In this document: positions 8,002 through 16,894 of the stretch, in pieces
Layout of the letters: every line of letters begins with the position of its first letter
Numbering within the stretch: position 1 is the first letter of the stretch
Origin: CAZLRH01 sp964562015
GTDB taxonomy: Bacteria > Verrucomicrobiota > Verrucomicrobiia > Opitutales > JABDGR01
Direction of reading: 5' to 3'
Assembly: GCA_964562015.1 (NCBI GenBank)
Contig: CAZLRH010000003.1
Location: 62,001-126,000 of the forward strand
Length of the DNA stretch: 64,000 nucleotides
Notes under the pieces: generated by a model
Told to the model about the DNA's origin: nothing
Database searches by the model: none
Seen by the model: the letters and a program-made list of their open reading frames with translations, nothing else
Position numbers and translations under genes: made by a program

Positions 8002-9432
8002 TCAGGGCGGGGTGGTGGCAGTGGATACGGGCAGGGCATTTTGAAATTTGAGGACCAAGGTGGGTTGGTTGTGGTCCCCCAAGGGCGACTCTCCTCGGGA
8101 TGGATCCGGCGGACGCCGAATCAAGTCGCTGCCGCCTTGGTCTTTGAGCGAAGCCCCCATTGAGTAAAGCAGGCCCTGGGTGGCATCATAGCGCAAGGGT
8201 TTATCGTCAAACGGATCGAGCGGAACGGCGGACGCGAATTGGGGAACGAGCGCGTCGAGCGCGGGCGGCAACGCGCGGTGTTCATCAAAATAGCGACGCA
8301 CGGCGAGGCCGGTTTGGATGAGCCGGTCGCTGGCGAGGTCTTCATAGGCAAACCCGAGGCTTTGGCGAGAGGCCGAAAAAGCAACGGACATATCCATTAA
8401 ATACGCACCGCCAAAATTAGGCTCCAATAAATCCATCAAACGGTGCGGGAAGGAATCCGTATCGGGAGGAATGGCCGCATAGGGGCCGTTCAGGGCCTCC
8501 CGCGCAGCCCGAATCATCGGTGCCGCCAAACGGCGGGTGGTGTTTTCCTTCAGCGTCACCTTTGTCCAGAAATCCAGCGCGTTCATGCCGTGGAGGCTGG
8601 TCGTGAATCCGCGCTCGAGGTCAAATGCTGTCCACGGAGAGCTTTTTAGAAAATTTATCAAACCGATGAATTGCTGATATTGGTACGGGAGGATTTGCTG
8701 GCGCGCTTGGAGCCAGGGAATCTCTACGCCATACGCCTGGGCCAGCGTGCTTTGCGCGGCGGCGGTCAGTGCGCGCTCGTTCAGCAGGGACGCACTGCGG
8801 TCATCAGCCAAAAAGCCCGCCTCTCGGGCGAGATTATAGGCGGGCCCGCCGGTTTCGGCCAGGCGTGAAGCGAGCAGGCGCAGGCGCACGACCTCGTCCA
8901 CAGCACCCGATAAATTTCCTCCTTGCTCATAACGCATGGCTGACCGGGCCAGATCCTCGGTGGCGAAAGAAATCGATCGTGTATTTCGATCGTAAAACAC
9001 TGACTCATTCCCAACATAGTGAAAATACGGCGATGCCAGAATGTCATCCAGCGGCACCAGGGCTGGGCGGGCTTGCGCCAGGAAGGCGTCCACCAGCTTG
9101 ATGTCATCGTTGTCGGGCCCTCCTGCGTAGTCACCCAAGACTTCGGCATGGCCATCTTCGCCGACATAATCAATTGGACTTAGTGATTTAGCCGGCAGCC
9201 GGGTCAATTGGACGTAGCCATTTTGCCCATCGGGAATAGCCGGTGTACTGACTAGGAGATCGGCATCGTCGGCTGGCGATTCGTCATGAATGTAAGACCA
9301 CCAAATAAACGGACTCACGGCGACCAGCAAAGCCACGCCCACCTTGAGCGCCCGCACGACGAAGCGTGCGACTTGGCGGCGTTTCGTTCTTGCAGGTGGC
9401 GAGGGGTCGAGCCTGGCGGGGGAATCGGTCAT
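8002..9432 (-). CDS. Membrane-anchored hypothetical protein, lone paralog of the ECF-cassette family
   Basis: This 476-residue protein has a cytoplasmic basic N-terminus (about 1-26), one membrane helix (VGVALLVAVSPFIWW, about 32-47) and a large periplasmic part. It is related to the products at 30615-32126 and 33425-34891: same length, same N-terminal anchor, a shared IPDGQN/VPDDQN-type motif after the anchor, and a C-terminal motif RRYFDEHRALPPALDALVPQF where the paralogs have ALERYRLANG.FPE.L.AL.PQF. The C-terminal module resembles the globular end of GspG-type pseudopilins. Unlike its paralogs it has no sigma factor or anti-sigma gene beside it. It is flanked by direct repeats. Function is unknown. 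Confidence 0.75.
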   Translation of the reverse strand: MTDSPARLDPSPPARTKRRQVARFVVRALKVGVALLVAVSPFIWWSYIHDESPADDADLLVSTPAIPDGQNGYVQLTRLPAKSLSPIDYVGEDGHAEVLGDYAGGPDNDDIKLVDAFLAQARPALVPLDDILASPYFHYVGNESVFYDRNTRSISFATEDLARSAMRYEQGGNLSGAVDEVVRLRLLASRLAETGGPAYNLAREAGFLADDRSASLLNERALTAAAQSTLAQAYGVEIPWLQARQQILPYQYQQFIGLINFLKSSPWTAFDLERGFTTSLHGMNALDFWTKVTLKENTTRRLAAPMIRAAREALNGPYAAIPPDTDSFPHRLMDLLEPNFGGAYLMDMSVAFSASRQSLGFAYEDLASDRLIQTGLAVRRYFDEHRALPPALDALVPQFASAVPLDPFDDKPLRYDATQGLLYSMGASLKDQGGSDLIRRPPDPSRGESPLGDHNQPTLVLKFQNALPVSTATTPP

Positions 9433-9537
9433 GAGTCATTCCTGATTATCACTTCCTTAAGCGGGAAGTAACCCTCGGCCCGTAAGTCTAAGCGTGCCAC
9501 AACAAGAAATTTGCAGTCATCCGCAGGATTCCCAATT

Positions 9538-9595
9538 GCACAAAAGGCACAAATCGGAAGCTCTATTTATTTAGCGCGAATAAGCGTGGATGAGC
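9538..9595 (+). repeat. 58-bp direct repeat, copy 2
   Basis: Second copy of the repeat at 7910-7967 (55/58 identical, same orientation). It lies between the paralog at 8002-9432 and the amidase gene. The preceding 9433-9537 holds no recognised feature. Confidence 0.85.
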
Positions 9596-9621
9596 GGTTT
9601 GCCGCCAGCAAATTTGCTCTA

Positions 9622-10371
9622 TCAAATCATCCCCTGCTGCCGCACCCGATCCAGATACGGGCGCAGATGCACGCCGGGGCACTCGGTGGACACGAGTTCT
9701 TGGTGCACTTTCACCTGGCTGATCGCCAATTGGTACTGCTTCCGTAAGCGCGCGCCGAAACTGACGATGGTCTGCCGCTGCGCGTCCGTGGGCGCTTGCA
9801 GCATGAAATTGCCGAGCACGACGACACCCACGTTGTGGTCGTTCCATTTGTGCAACACATGGCTCGGGTCCAAATCCGCGCGCACGTGTTCGCCCCGCCA
9901 CGCCACGGGCCGCAGTTGCCACACGCGCCCGCTCCGATCTATGGCATAATGATAGCCAATATCCTGAAAGCCCTCGCGCGCGTGGTAGGCGCGAATGCGT
10001 TCGAGATACTGCGCCGTCGGCGCATAGGCGTCCTGATAAAAAGCCTGCGGATCGCCGTCGTGGTGAAAGGTGAGCAGCGCCACGCCGTCCATCGGCAGCA
10101 TGGGCTTGGCCGGGCCGGCGGCCGTCCATGCCTTGCGCGGAATGACGCCATCCACCCCGGCCGGCATCACGGCGCGCGGCCCCGGCGTGGCGACAAAGCC
10201 CGCGGGCGGGGCATAGCTTAAATCCACCGCTTTGACCGGACCCGGCACCGGCGCGAGGGCGGTCGCCGGGGCGGACGGCGGTGCTGACGCGCACCCGGCG
10301 AACGCCGCCCCCACGGCCGCCGCTGCGCCTTCAAGAAATTGCCGCCGGGTCTGGATGCGGGATGCGTTCAC
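9622..10371 (-). CDS. Tat-exported N-acetylmuramoyl-L-alanine amidase (amidase_2/PGRP fold)
   Basis: Cleaves the lactyl-peptide amide bond of peptidoglycan. The GTG at 10371 was chosen because the protein then begins with a twin-arginine signal (TRRQFLEGAAAAVGAAFAGC, about residues 8-27) ending in a lipobox-like AGC, so it may be a periplasmic lipoprotein. An ATG at 10494 would push the signal 41 residues inward. The zinc site of the amidase_2 family is visible: the first His in TFHHDGD, then HQELVSTECPG with the second His and the Cys. GYHYAIDRSGRVWQLRP carries the usual catalytic-side tyrosine. Length 249 residues is normal. Divergent from the ABC transporter operon. Confidence 0.85.
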   Translation of the reverse strand: MNASRIQTRRQFLEGAAAAVGAAFAGCASAPPSAPATALAPVPGPVKAVDLSYAPPAGFVATPGPRAVMPAGVDGVIPRKAWTAAGPAKPMLPMDGVALLTFHHDGDPQAFYQDAYAPTAQYLERIRAYHAREGFQDIGYHYAIDRSGRVWQLRPVAWRGEHVRADLDPSHVLHKWNDHNVGVVVLGNFMLQAPTDAQRQTIVSFGARLRKQYQLAISQVKVHQELVSTECPGVHLRPYLDRVRQQGMI

Positions 10372-10492
10372 GCCGGAGCCACACCTAACGCGGTTTGTTT
10401 GCGTTTGGCAAGCATTTTTCTCTTGCAAGTTATTTGCATTAGTGAAAAGTTGGAGTTGTCCGGGGCGGGCCGTCCCGCCCGGATTCCCCGCC

Positions 10493-11179
10493 ATGGCCGT
10501 CTCGATCCGCCACTTGCGCCGGCACTACGCCGGGCCCGACGGCTCGGTGGTGCCCGTCATTGACATCGCGGAGTTCGCCCTCGCCGACGGTGAGCAAGTG
10601 GCCCTCGCCGGCCCGAGCGGCGCCGGCAAAACCACCTTGTTGCACCTGCTGGCCGGTATACTCACCCCTGACGCGGGCCAGATTTGCTACACCTTCGGTT
10701 CGGCAGCGCCCGTGGACCTCGCCACTTTGTCCGAAGCCCGGCGGGATGGCTTTCGCGGGCGTCATCTCGGTTACATTTTTCAAACGCACCACCTCCTGCC
10801 CGGCTTCACGGCCCTGGAAAATGTGCTGCTCGGAATGAGTTTCAGCGGCCGTCCGGCCGACCCGGCCTGGGCGGAACATTTGCTCAAGGAAGTGGGCTTG
10901 GGCGAGCGTTTGCATTACCCGCCGGCGAAGCTTTCACTGGGCCAGCAACAGCGCGTGGCCGTGGCCCGGGCCCTCGCCAATCGTCCGCAGGTGGTGCTGG
11001 CGGATGAACCGACCGGCGCGCTCGACGCCGTCAGCGCCCGGCAAACACTCGACCTCATCCGCCGCTTGTGCACTGAGGTCAAGGCCGCCTTGCTGCTGGT
11101 CAGTCATGATGCCGCCGTGACCGCCCAGTTTGCGCGCGCGGTTACACTCGCCCAGCTCAACCGCTCCGTTGCGCCATGA
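10493..11179 (+). CDS. ABC transporter ATP-binding protein (LolD/MacB type)
   Basis: 228-residue ATPase of the type that pairs with FtsX/MacB permeases. Walker A is GPSGAGKTT, the Q-loop is IFQTHHLLPGF, the signature is LSLGQQQRVAVARAL, Walker B is VVLADEPTGALD, and the H-loop is LLVSHD. The ATG at 10493 gives the standard domain start (MAVSIRHLRRHY). Its stop overlaps the permease start as ATGA (11176-11179), so the two are translationally coupled. The operon continues with two exported DUF3299 proteins, suggesting a periplasmic-substrate or metal-related role rather than lipoprotein release. Confidence 0.92.
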   Translation: MAVSIRHLRRHYAGPDGSVVPVIDIAEFALADGEQVALAGPSGAGKTTLLHLLAGILTPDAGQICYTFGSAAPVDLATLSEARRDGFRGRHLGYIFQTHHLLPGFTALENVLLGMSFSGRPADPAWAEHLLKEVGLGERLHYPPAKLSLGQQQRVAVARALANRPQVVLADEPTGALDAVSARQTLDLIRRLCTEVKAALLLVSHDAAVTAQFARAVTLAQLNRSVAP

Positions 11180-12582
11180 ACTCCCTGCAAATCATTTTCC
11201 GGCAGATGCGGCAGCGGGCGCTTTCCACGTGGCTGACGCTCCTCTCCGTCCTGCTCGGCGTGGCCTTGGCCGTGGCGGTGCTGGTGGTGCGGCGCGATGC
11301 CGGCCGCCTGTTCGGCCAGACGGATTACGGATTCGACGTGCTCATCGGGGCGAAAGGCTCCGCGACTCAACTGGTGTTTAACACAATTTATCATATTGAC
11401 CGCAGCCCCGGCAATATTCCGTACAGTCTCTACACCGATCTGCTCTCGAGCCCCGCCTTCCGCCCGCTCGTGCGCATCGCGGTGCCCACCGTGGTAGGGG
11501 ATAGCTACCGGGGCCGCCGCATCGTCGGCACGCTGCCGAAACTCTTCGGCCTCGACGACCAGGGCGCGCCGCTGCCGCCCGACCGCGTGCTCGAATACCG
11601 CCCGGGCCGTACTTATCAAATCGCCGCGGGCCGGGTCTTTGCCGCGGATAAATTTGAGGCCCTCATCGGTTCCGACATTGCCGCCGAAACGAGCCTCCAG
11701 CTCGGCGACGAATTTCAGGCCACCCACGGCTTGCCCGCGCCCGGAGAAATTCCCGACATCCACAAGCCCCGATGGAAAGTCGTGGGCGTCCTGCAACCGA
11801 CGCACACGTCCGCCGACCACGTGATTTTTATTCCCCTCCTCAGCTTTTATACCATCGCTGAGCACGGCGTGGGCCTTGTCGCACAAAAAGCCCTGCGCGA
11901 CGGCCAGGATCCCGCGGCCGCCATCGCTGAATTCAAGGCGCAAGTGGCGCCGGGGGCCAAGGACGACGATGAGGCGCCCGACAATTTCACCCTCGATGCC
12001 GAAGGCCATATCCAATTGCAACTTTCGCCGGAAGTGTGGGGCTTGTCGGCGATTTTAGTCCAAGCCCGGAGCCAGCCGCTGGCGCTCGGGCTGATGTACG
12101 CCGTCAACAACGGCTCCGTGGCCTCCGCCGTCAATCCCGCGCTGGTCATGCGCGACTTTTTCGGCCTTTTTCTGCGCGGGCCGACGCTCGTGCTGCTGGC
12201 GGTTTCCGTGCTGGTGACACTGGTGGCCGGCGTGGGCATTCTGGTGAGCATTTACAACTCCGTGGCGGCGCGGGCGCGCGAAATCGCACTGCTGCGCGCC
12301 CTGGGCGCCACGCGGGCGCGCATCCTGGGCTTGATTTGCGCCGAGGCCGGGCTCATCGGCCTGATGGGCGGAGTGCTCGGGCTGCTGGTCGGTCATCTGC
12401 TGGCGGGCGCCGGGTCGTTTTGGATGCGACAATGGCTCGGCGAGAGCCTGAATTGGACCACGGTCGATGGGCAGGAAGGGTATTATTTGGCCGGGGTCGT
12501 GATTTTGGCCACGCTGGCCGGGCTCGTGCCTGCCCTTAAGGCCTACCGCACGCCGGTGGCCGCGAACCTTGTTGCGAATTAG
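11176..12582 (+). CDS. ABC transporter permease, FtsX/MacB family
   Basis: 468 residues: a first membrane helix at about 19-40 (LTLLSVLLGVALAVAVLVV), a large periplasmic MacB-like core domain (about 45-330), then three C-terminal helices of the FtsX domain. The last region includes LVTLVAGVGILVSIYNSVAARAREIALLRALGATRARIL, whose conserved RExALLRALGAT motif contacts the ATPase (read as separate short motifs). It is coupled by a 4-base overlap to the ATPase gene. Such transporters act mechanically on periplasmic or outer-membrane substrates. The substrate is unknown. Confidence 0.9.
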   Translation: MNSLQIIFRQMRQRALSTWLTLLSVLLGVALAVAVLVVRRDAGRLFGQTDYGFDVLIGAKGSATQLVFNTIYHIDRSPGNIPYSLYTDLLSSPAFRPLVRIAVPTVVGDSYRGRRIVGTLPKLFGLDDQGAPLPPDRVLEYRPGRTYQIAAGRVFAADKFEALIGSDIAAETSLQLGDEFQATHGLPAPGEIPDIHKPRWKVVGVLQPTHTSADHVIFIPLLSFYTIAEHGVGLVAQKALRDGQDPAAAIAEFKAQVAPGAKDDDEAPDNFTLDAEGHIQLQLSPEVWGLSAILVQARSQPLALGLMYAVNNGSVASAVNPALVMRDFFGLFLRGPTLVLLAVSVLVTLVAGVGILVSIYNSVAARAREIALLRALGATRARILGLICAEAGLIGLMGGVLGLLVGHLLAGAGSFWMRQWLGESLNWTTVDGQEGYYLAGVVILATLAGLVPALKAYRTPVAANLVAN

Positions 12583-12606
12583 CGGTCTGTACTCTATCTT
12601 AACTTC

Positions 12607-13188
12607 ATGTCGAAACGGGCGGTCATGGCGGTGTTTGGCTTGGTCGCGCTGATGGGCGCGGCGTGGGGCGCCGGGCCGTCGGGGTCGATGGGCGCGGGCC
12701 TGGCCGGACTTTCGCCGCTGTCGGGCAATGCCTCCGCTTCCGCGGCGTCGCTCATACCCACCGACCCGAAATTGCGCAAGGTGCACGCCGCGCCCAAGTC
12801 CGGCGAAGTGCGCGACCTCGAAATCAAGGAATTGGGAAATTTCAATTACGACCCCAAGGTGGGTGGCAACATCCCCGCCGACGTGCTGGCCCTGTCCGGC
12901 CTCAAGGTGCGCTTGCGCGGCATCATGGCGCCGCTCGTGCAATCCGATCCGAAAAAGGTCACGGATTTTCTGTTGGTGCCGAGCCTGATGAACTGTTGTT
13001 TCGGGCAGCCCCCGCAAATCCAGCACACGATTGACTGTGTCACCGCCGACCATCAGCCGATGCCGTATTATGCCGACCAGGCCGTCATCGAGGGCACGCT
13101 CCAAGTGCGCGAAAAAAAGGAGGACGGCTTTGTCACCAGCATCTTTGAAGTGACGGTGACCGACATCAAACCCGGGCCGAAACTCTAG
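12607..13188 (+). CDS. Exported DUF3299 protein (first of two)
   Basis: 193 residues with a signal peptide (residues 1-21, ending GAAWGAG). The DUF3299 core is LSGLKVRLRGIMAPL, then VTDFLLVPSLMNCCFGQPP, with a vicinal Cys pair and a Pro-rich strand, and the end VIEGTLQVREKKEDGFVTSIFEV. It begins 24 bases after the permease stop, so it is in the same operon. The next gene is a paralog with the same motifs. DUF3299 proteins accompany LolD/FtsX-type transporters in some zinc-regulated proteobacterial loci (from memory); the Cys pair could bind metal. Role inferred. Confidence 0.8.
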   Translation: MSKRAVMAVFGLVALMGAAWGAGPSGSMGAGLAGLSPLSGNASASAASLIPTDPKLRKVHAAPKSGEVRDLEIKELGNFNYDPKVGGNIPADVLALSGLKVRLRGIMAPLVQSDPKKVTDFLLVPSLMNCCFGQPPQIQHTIDCVTADHQPMPYYADQAVIEGTLQVREKKEDGFVTSIFEVTVTDIKPGPKL

Positions 13189-13202
13189 GCCTGCCCGCGC
13201 CG

Positions 13203-13844
13203 ATGAAAACCGCCCAAGTCCTCTTTGCCATGGGTTTGCCGCTTGCCGTCGCCGTGGGGTGGGAGGCGGCGCGGGCGTTTGCTCCGGTGCCTCCGGCAGG
13301 CCATCCGGTATCTGCGCCGCAGTCCGCCGCGGTGGCGAATTCCACGGTTACGCCGCCGACTCCGGAAGTCATCGGCTCGCTCACCGACGCGGTTGCGCCC
13401 GCGGTTTCGGCACCCTTGGCCACCGCCGGTATTTATGCGCGCAAGCCGCACGCCGCGCCCCAGCCCGGCGAAATCCGTACGCTGGAAATCAAGGAACTGG
13501 GCAATTTTAATTATGACCCCAAAAAGAGCGGCGATATCCCGCCGGATGTGCAGGCGTTGAGCGGCCTCACCGTGCGCTTGCGCGGCTACATGCAGCCCAT
13601 GCAGGACACGGAGGAAGTCAGCAGCTTCCTCTTGGTTCCGAGCCTGGGCTCATGTTGTTATGGCCAGCCGCCGGAAATACAGCATACCATCGCCTGCAGC
13701 ACGCCGGTTGGCCACCCCGTCAAGGACTACTACAATCCCGTGAATGTCGAGGGGACGTTGACCGTCCGCGAAAAGGAAGAGGACGGTTTTGTGGTGAGCA
13801 TTTTCGAGCTGAGCGTCCAACAGGTGGAAGAAGCCAAGCCGTAA
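13203..13844 (+). CDS. Exported DUF3299 protein (second of two)
   Basis: 213 residues; N-terminal hydrophobic segment VLFAMGLPLAVAVGWEAARAF is a signal or anchor. The core repeats that of the upstream gene: HAAPQPGEIRTLEIKELGNF, LSGLTVRLRGYMQPM, SFLLVPSLGSCCYGQPPEIQ, VEGTLTVREKEEDGFVVSIFEL. It starts 14 bases after its paralog, indicating a local duplication inside one operon. The two differ mainly in the N-terminal linker. Probably both are periplasmic partners of the transporter. Confidence 0.8.
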   Translation: MKTAQVLFAMGLPLAVAVGWEAARAFAPVPPAGHPVSAPQSAAVANSTVTPPTPEVIGSLTDAVAPAVSAPLATAGIYARKPHAAPQPGEIRTLEIKELGNFNYDPKKSGDIPPDVQALSGLTVRLRGYMQPMQDTEEVSSFLLVPSLGSCCYGQPPEIQHTIACSTPVGHPVKDYYNPVNVEGTLTVREKEEDGFVVSIFELSVQQVEEAKP

Positions 13845-13908
13845 GCATGGGTCAAGGCGGCAAAGAGATAAGTATGATAGAGTAATAACGCACCCCCCTC
13901 TATTCTTC

Positions 13909-14202
13909 ATGGGCCCATCCAAAAAATCCACGCCGAAGAAAATTAAGACGCCGCAGATGGCCTCCCTGCCGGGTGGCGTCTATCGCCACTACAAGGGCGG
14001 GCATTATCTCGTCCTTGGCGTGGCCCGGCATTCGGAAACGGAGGAACCACTGGTGGTGTATGTGCGGCTGTACCCGCGCACCGGTTGCCCGCTCTGGGTG
14101 CGGCCACTGGCTAATTTCACCAGCCACGCTGTGAATGCCGCAGGCCGGCGGGTCCCACGCTTTAAATTTGTGGGGCTGGAGGAGACTGAGAAGCGTGTTT
14201 AA
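13909..14202 (+). CDS. DUF1653 domain protein
   Basis: 97 residues. The segment GVYRHYKGGHYLVLGVARHS followed by TEEPLVVYVRLY and LWVRPLANF is the DUF1653 signature. The N-terminus is Lys-rich (KKSTPKKIKTP) and probably disordered. Cytosolic; function unknown. It stands 64 bases after the DUF3299 pair and may or may not share their transcript. Confidence 0.8.
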   Translation: MGPSKKSTPKKIKTPQMASLPGGVYRHYKGGHYLVLGVARHSETEEPLVVYVRLYPRTGCPLWVRPLANFTSHAVNAAGRRVPRFKFVGLEETEKRV

Positions 14203-14340
14203 GGCATAAGGTAAAAAGTGAAAAAGGTAAGAGACCGGACCCGCAAAATCGGAGCGCCATTCCCGTCTTGTTTCGACGGGAAAAACGGCCATGCTGGCGG
14301 TTCGGTCTTTAACGTTTCCCACCCCCAACTCTCTCCCCAA

Positions 14341-15375
14341 GTGATTACATTTTCCGCTTCCCTGACCTGGTCGCGCCGCCTCGGCGTTGCCGCATTTTTT
14401 CTCGGACTCGCCGCTGCGCACGGCCAGCCCGCGCCTGCCGGGCCGTCCTCCGCGGCCGCACCGACGCCTGCTTCCACTGCCGCTGCGGCCGCGCCGGCGG
14501 CCAATGCGCTCCCGACGATTTTTGTCTGCGGCGATTCGACTTCCAACAGCCCCCTGCCCATTCAGGGGTGGGGCACGCCGCTGGCCAATTACATCGATCC
14601 GGCGAAGGCCGTGGTCAGCAATGTCGGCCATGCCGGCACCTCGAGCCGCACGTATTACAACGGCGACTGGCTGCCCAAGGTGCTCCCACGCGTCAAGGCC
14701 GGCGATTATGTGCTGATCGTATTTGGCATTAATGACGGCGGCGGCGTTTTGACGGGTTCCGGTGGCGCGCGCGCCTCCCTCAACGGCATTGGCGACGAGA
14801 CTCAGGACGCGGGCGGCCAAACCGTGCACACCTACGGCTGGTACATGGCGAAGATGGCCGAGGACGCCCGCGCCAAGGGCGCCCATCCGTATTTTCTGAC
14901 CGTCACTGCGCGTGATATTTGGACCAATCCGAAGGCCACGTTCAAGGATGCCACCCTCGTCACGCAGGAGGATGGCTACACGACCACCGCCGACCAAATC
15001 GAGCGGGGCACCTTTAACGGCAAGTACACGCAATGGACCAAGGATGTCGGCGAGAAATTCCACGTGCCCGTGCTCGACCTCACCAACCTTGCGGCGGACA
15101 AATATGAAAAGATGGGCCGCGAAGTGGTCATGAAACTCTACTCGGACCACAACCACACGTTCCCCGCCGGAGCTGATGTCGTGGCGGCCACCATTGTCTC
15201 GGGTCTGAAAGCTTTTCCGAACAGTCCGTTCACCCCGCTCTTGTCCGAGAAGGGCCAAGCCATTGAGCCCGCCAACGCCAAATACCTTTCCGTCAACGCC
15301 GCCGACGCCAAGCCCGCCGACGTAAAGCCCGACGCGGCTCAACCTGCCGCAGTACCGGCCAAGCCGTCCGCCTAA
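14341..15375 (+). CDS. Exported SGNH hydrolase, rhamnogalacturonan acetylesterase-like
   Basis: Esterase of the GDSL/SGNH superfamily, probably deacetylating plant-type polysaccharide. Block I is IFVCGDSTSN with the catalytic Ser, block III is FGINDGG with Asn, and the catalytic Asp/His pair lies in LYSDHNHTFPAGADVVA. The GTG at 14341 gives a clean signal peptide (ITFSASLTWSRR..AAFFLGLAAAHG); a GTG at 14218 would add 41 residues in front. A low-complexity Ala/Pro linker follows the signal, and the C-terminus ends in an Ala/Lys/Pro-rich tail (DAKPADVKPDAAQPAAVPAK). Mature length fits the family. Confidence 0.85.
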   Translation: MITFSASLTWSRRLGVAAFFLGLAAAHGQPAPAGPSSAAAPTPASTAAAAAPAANALPTIFVCGDSTSNSPLPIQGWGTPLANYIDPAKAVVSNVGHAGTSSRTYYNGDWLPKVLPRVKAGDYVLIVFGINDGGGVLTGSGGARASLNGIGDETQDAGGQTVHTYGWYMAKMAEDARAKGAHPYFLTVTARDIWTNPKATFKDATLVTQEDGYTTTADQIERGTFNGKYTQWTKDVGEKFHVPVLDLTNLAADKYEKMGREVVMKLYSDHNHTFPAGADVVAATIVSGLKAFPNSPFTPLLSEKGQAIEPANAKYLSVNAADAKPADVKPDAAQPAAVPAKPSA

Positions 15376-15469
15376 GGCGCCGCGGGCGGCGGTTCGCATT
15401 CTGGCGGTAGCGCAACCTGCGTAGAAAAGGGCTGGCGTTTGCAATAATTTTTGGCAGAACGAAGCCGCG

Positions 15470-16012
15470 ATGCAAAAGTTGGCGTCATTTTTCTCGTCCG
15501 CTCTCCCTTGGGTGCTTCTGCTGGCGTTGGCCTGGTTGGTTCCGTCCGCCGCCGCCGCGATGTATCATTTCACCGGCACCGGCACGCAGACGACGACAAC
15601 CCTCGGCGGCCTGTTTCTCGCGAAAAAGAATTATGCCGTCCTGGTCGACGTGAGTCCAAGCCTCGAAAAGCCCACGACGATTGCCTTCCGCGCCGCGCTC
15701 AAGGGCAAAAAGGCCATTATCGCCACCGCGAGCAATACCCTCACGCTGGCCTCCACTGGCACGGCCGCCCAAGCGAGCCCCAACCCGATTGTTTTTGGCC
15801 CGGCCCAGGGTCGCTACTCGCACAAAGTCGTTGGCGTGAACCGCATTTTCTCGATTGATTTGCACCAGAACGATCTGGCGCTCCAATACTCCGACCACGT
15901 GGACCTCACCGTGAGCAACAGCAATTTCATGATCATCAAACGCCACGTCCAAAGTGCGGCGCAGACCATTGTCTTCGATTTGAAATTCAAGGGTAAGCTC
16001 CGGGGGAATTAA
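15470..16012 (+). CDS. Exported protein of unknown function
   Basis: 180 residues. The signal peptide is clear (ALPWVLLLALAWLVPSAAAA, cut near residue 30). The rest alternates short polar and hydrophobic strands (YAVLVDVSP, TIAFRAALKGKK, IVFDLKFKGKLRG), suggesting an all-beta periplasmic or secreted domain. I recognise no family. It stands alone between the esterase and the HEPN/MNT pair, on the same strand. Confidence 0.65.
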   Translation: MQKLASFFSSALPWVLLLALAWLVPSAAAAMYHFTGTGTQTTTTLGGLFLAKKNYAVLVDVSPSLEKPTTIAFRAALKGKKAIIATASNTLTLASTGTAAQASPNPIVFGPAQGRYSHKVVGVNRIFSIDLHQNDLALQYSDHVDLTVSNSNFMIIKRHVQSAAQTIVFDLKFKGKLRGN

Positions 16013-16084
16013 GTTTGCGCAACGGGCCTTCGGTAATTCTTTTGACTGTCGGTGGTGGCCAGTCTATGGGAGCAATCGTCTGCT

Positions 16085-16489
16085 ATGAGCAAAGAACGTT
16101 TTACCGAACGCCAAGGCGAAGTAGGGCTGGCGGTGACCCGCCTGGTCGAGGCCTGTGCCCAGCCGGATAGCGATTTGATTCGGGATGCGGTCATCCAGCG
16201 GTTTGAATTCACCTTCGAACTCGTCTGGAAAACGCTCAAACTTTATCTCGAACGCCAAGGCCATGAGTGCGGTGGACCGCGGCCCACGCTCAAAAAGGCG
16301 TTCGCGGAGGGCTTGATTCCCACTCCCGAGGAGGCCGATCGCTGGTTGCAAATGCTCGACGACCGCAACCTCACCAGCCATGCTTATGATGCAGCGCTGG
16401 CGGCCCGGATTTATCTCCAAATTGTCGCCGCCCACGCCCCGTTGCTGCGCCACATGGCCGAACTCATTCAAACTCTTTCCTGGGACTAA
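16085..16489 (+). CDS. HEPN-domain toxin of an MNT/HEPN pair (HI0074-like)
   Basis: 134 residues of the nucleotidyltransferase substrate-binding (HI0074/HEPN) family. RFEFTFELVWKTLKLYLE is the diagnostic helix. DDRNLTSHAYD holds the R-x4-H motif (Arg, NLTS, His) of HEPN RNases. The ATG at 16085 begins the usual MSKERF.. N-terminus. It sits four bases before the MNT gene, the order expected for this two-gene type VII-like module, in which the MNT protein AMPylates and silences the HEPN toxin. The activity is known for the family, not shown here. Confidence 0.88.
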   Translation: MSKERFTERQGEVGLAVTRLVEACAQPDSDLIRDAVIQRFEFTFELVWKTLKLYLERQGHECGGPRPTLKKAFAEGLIPTPEEADRWLQMLDDRNLTSHAYDAALAARIYLQIVAAHAPLLRHMAELIQTLSWD

Positions 16490-16492
16490 TCC

Positions 16493-16804
16493 ATGAACCG
16501 CGTGGCATTGCGTGCAAAAGACTTGGCCGTGCTGTGTGCAACCTTGGGCCAGTTTGCGACCGTGCGCGAGGCGCGTGTTTTCGGCTCCCGCGCCACAGGT
16601 GGCGCCCGTCGTGCGTCCGATTTGGATTTGGCCGTGTCTGCCCCGGACGCCACCGCCGCGGAATGGGACGAACTCTGCGATGCGCTCGAGAATGCGCCCT
16701 TGATCTACGAGTTGGACATTGTGCGGCTGGACTCGGCCACCAATCGCACGCTTCAGGAGAAAATTAAAAAAGGCAGCGTGGCGATTTATTCCAATCCGGC
16801 CTAG
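16493..16804 (+). CDS. MNT-type nucleotidyltransferase antitoxin
   Basis: 103 residues. The minimal nucleotidyltransferase motif GSRATGGARRASDLDLAV contains the GSxxxG..SDxD signature. A third acidic residue is in YELDIVRLD. It follows the HEPN gene by three bases, so they are co-expressed. The MNT protein is expected to modify or mask its HEPN partner. Confidence 0.9.
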   Translation: MNRVALRAKDLAVLCATLGQFATVREARVFGSRATGGARRASDLDLAVSAPDATAAEWDELCDALENAPLIYELDIVRLDSATNRTLQEKIKKGSVAIYSNPA

Positions 16805-16894
16805 GCCCGCTTTTCGATTCTGAGCTGGAGGTGTTTTGCACGCTGTCCGCATAAATCATTTGCCGCGAACGAGCACGGTGAGGCAACATTGGCC

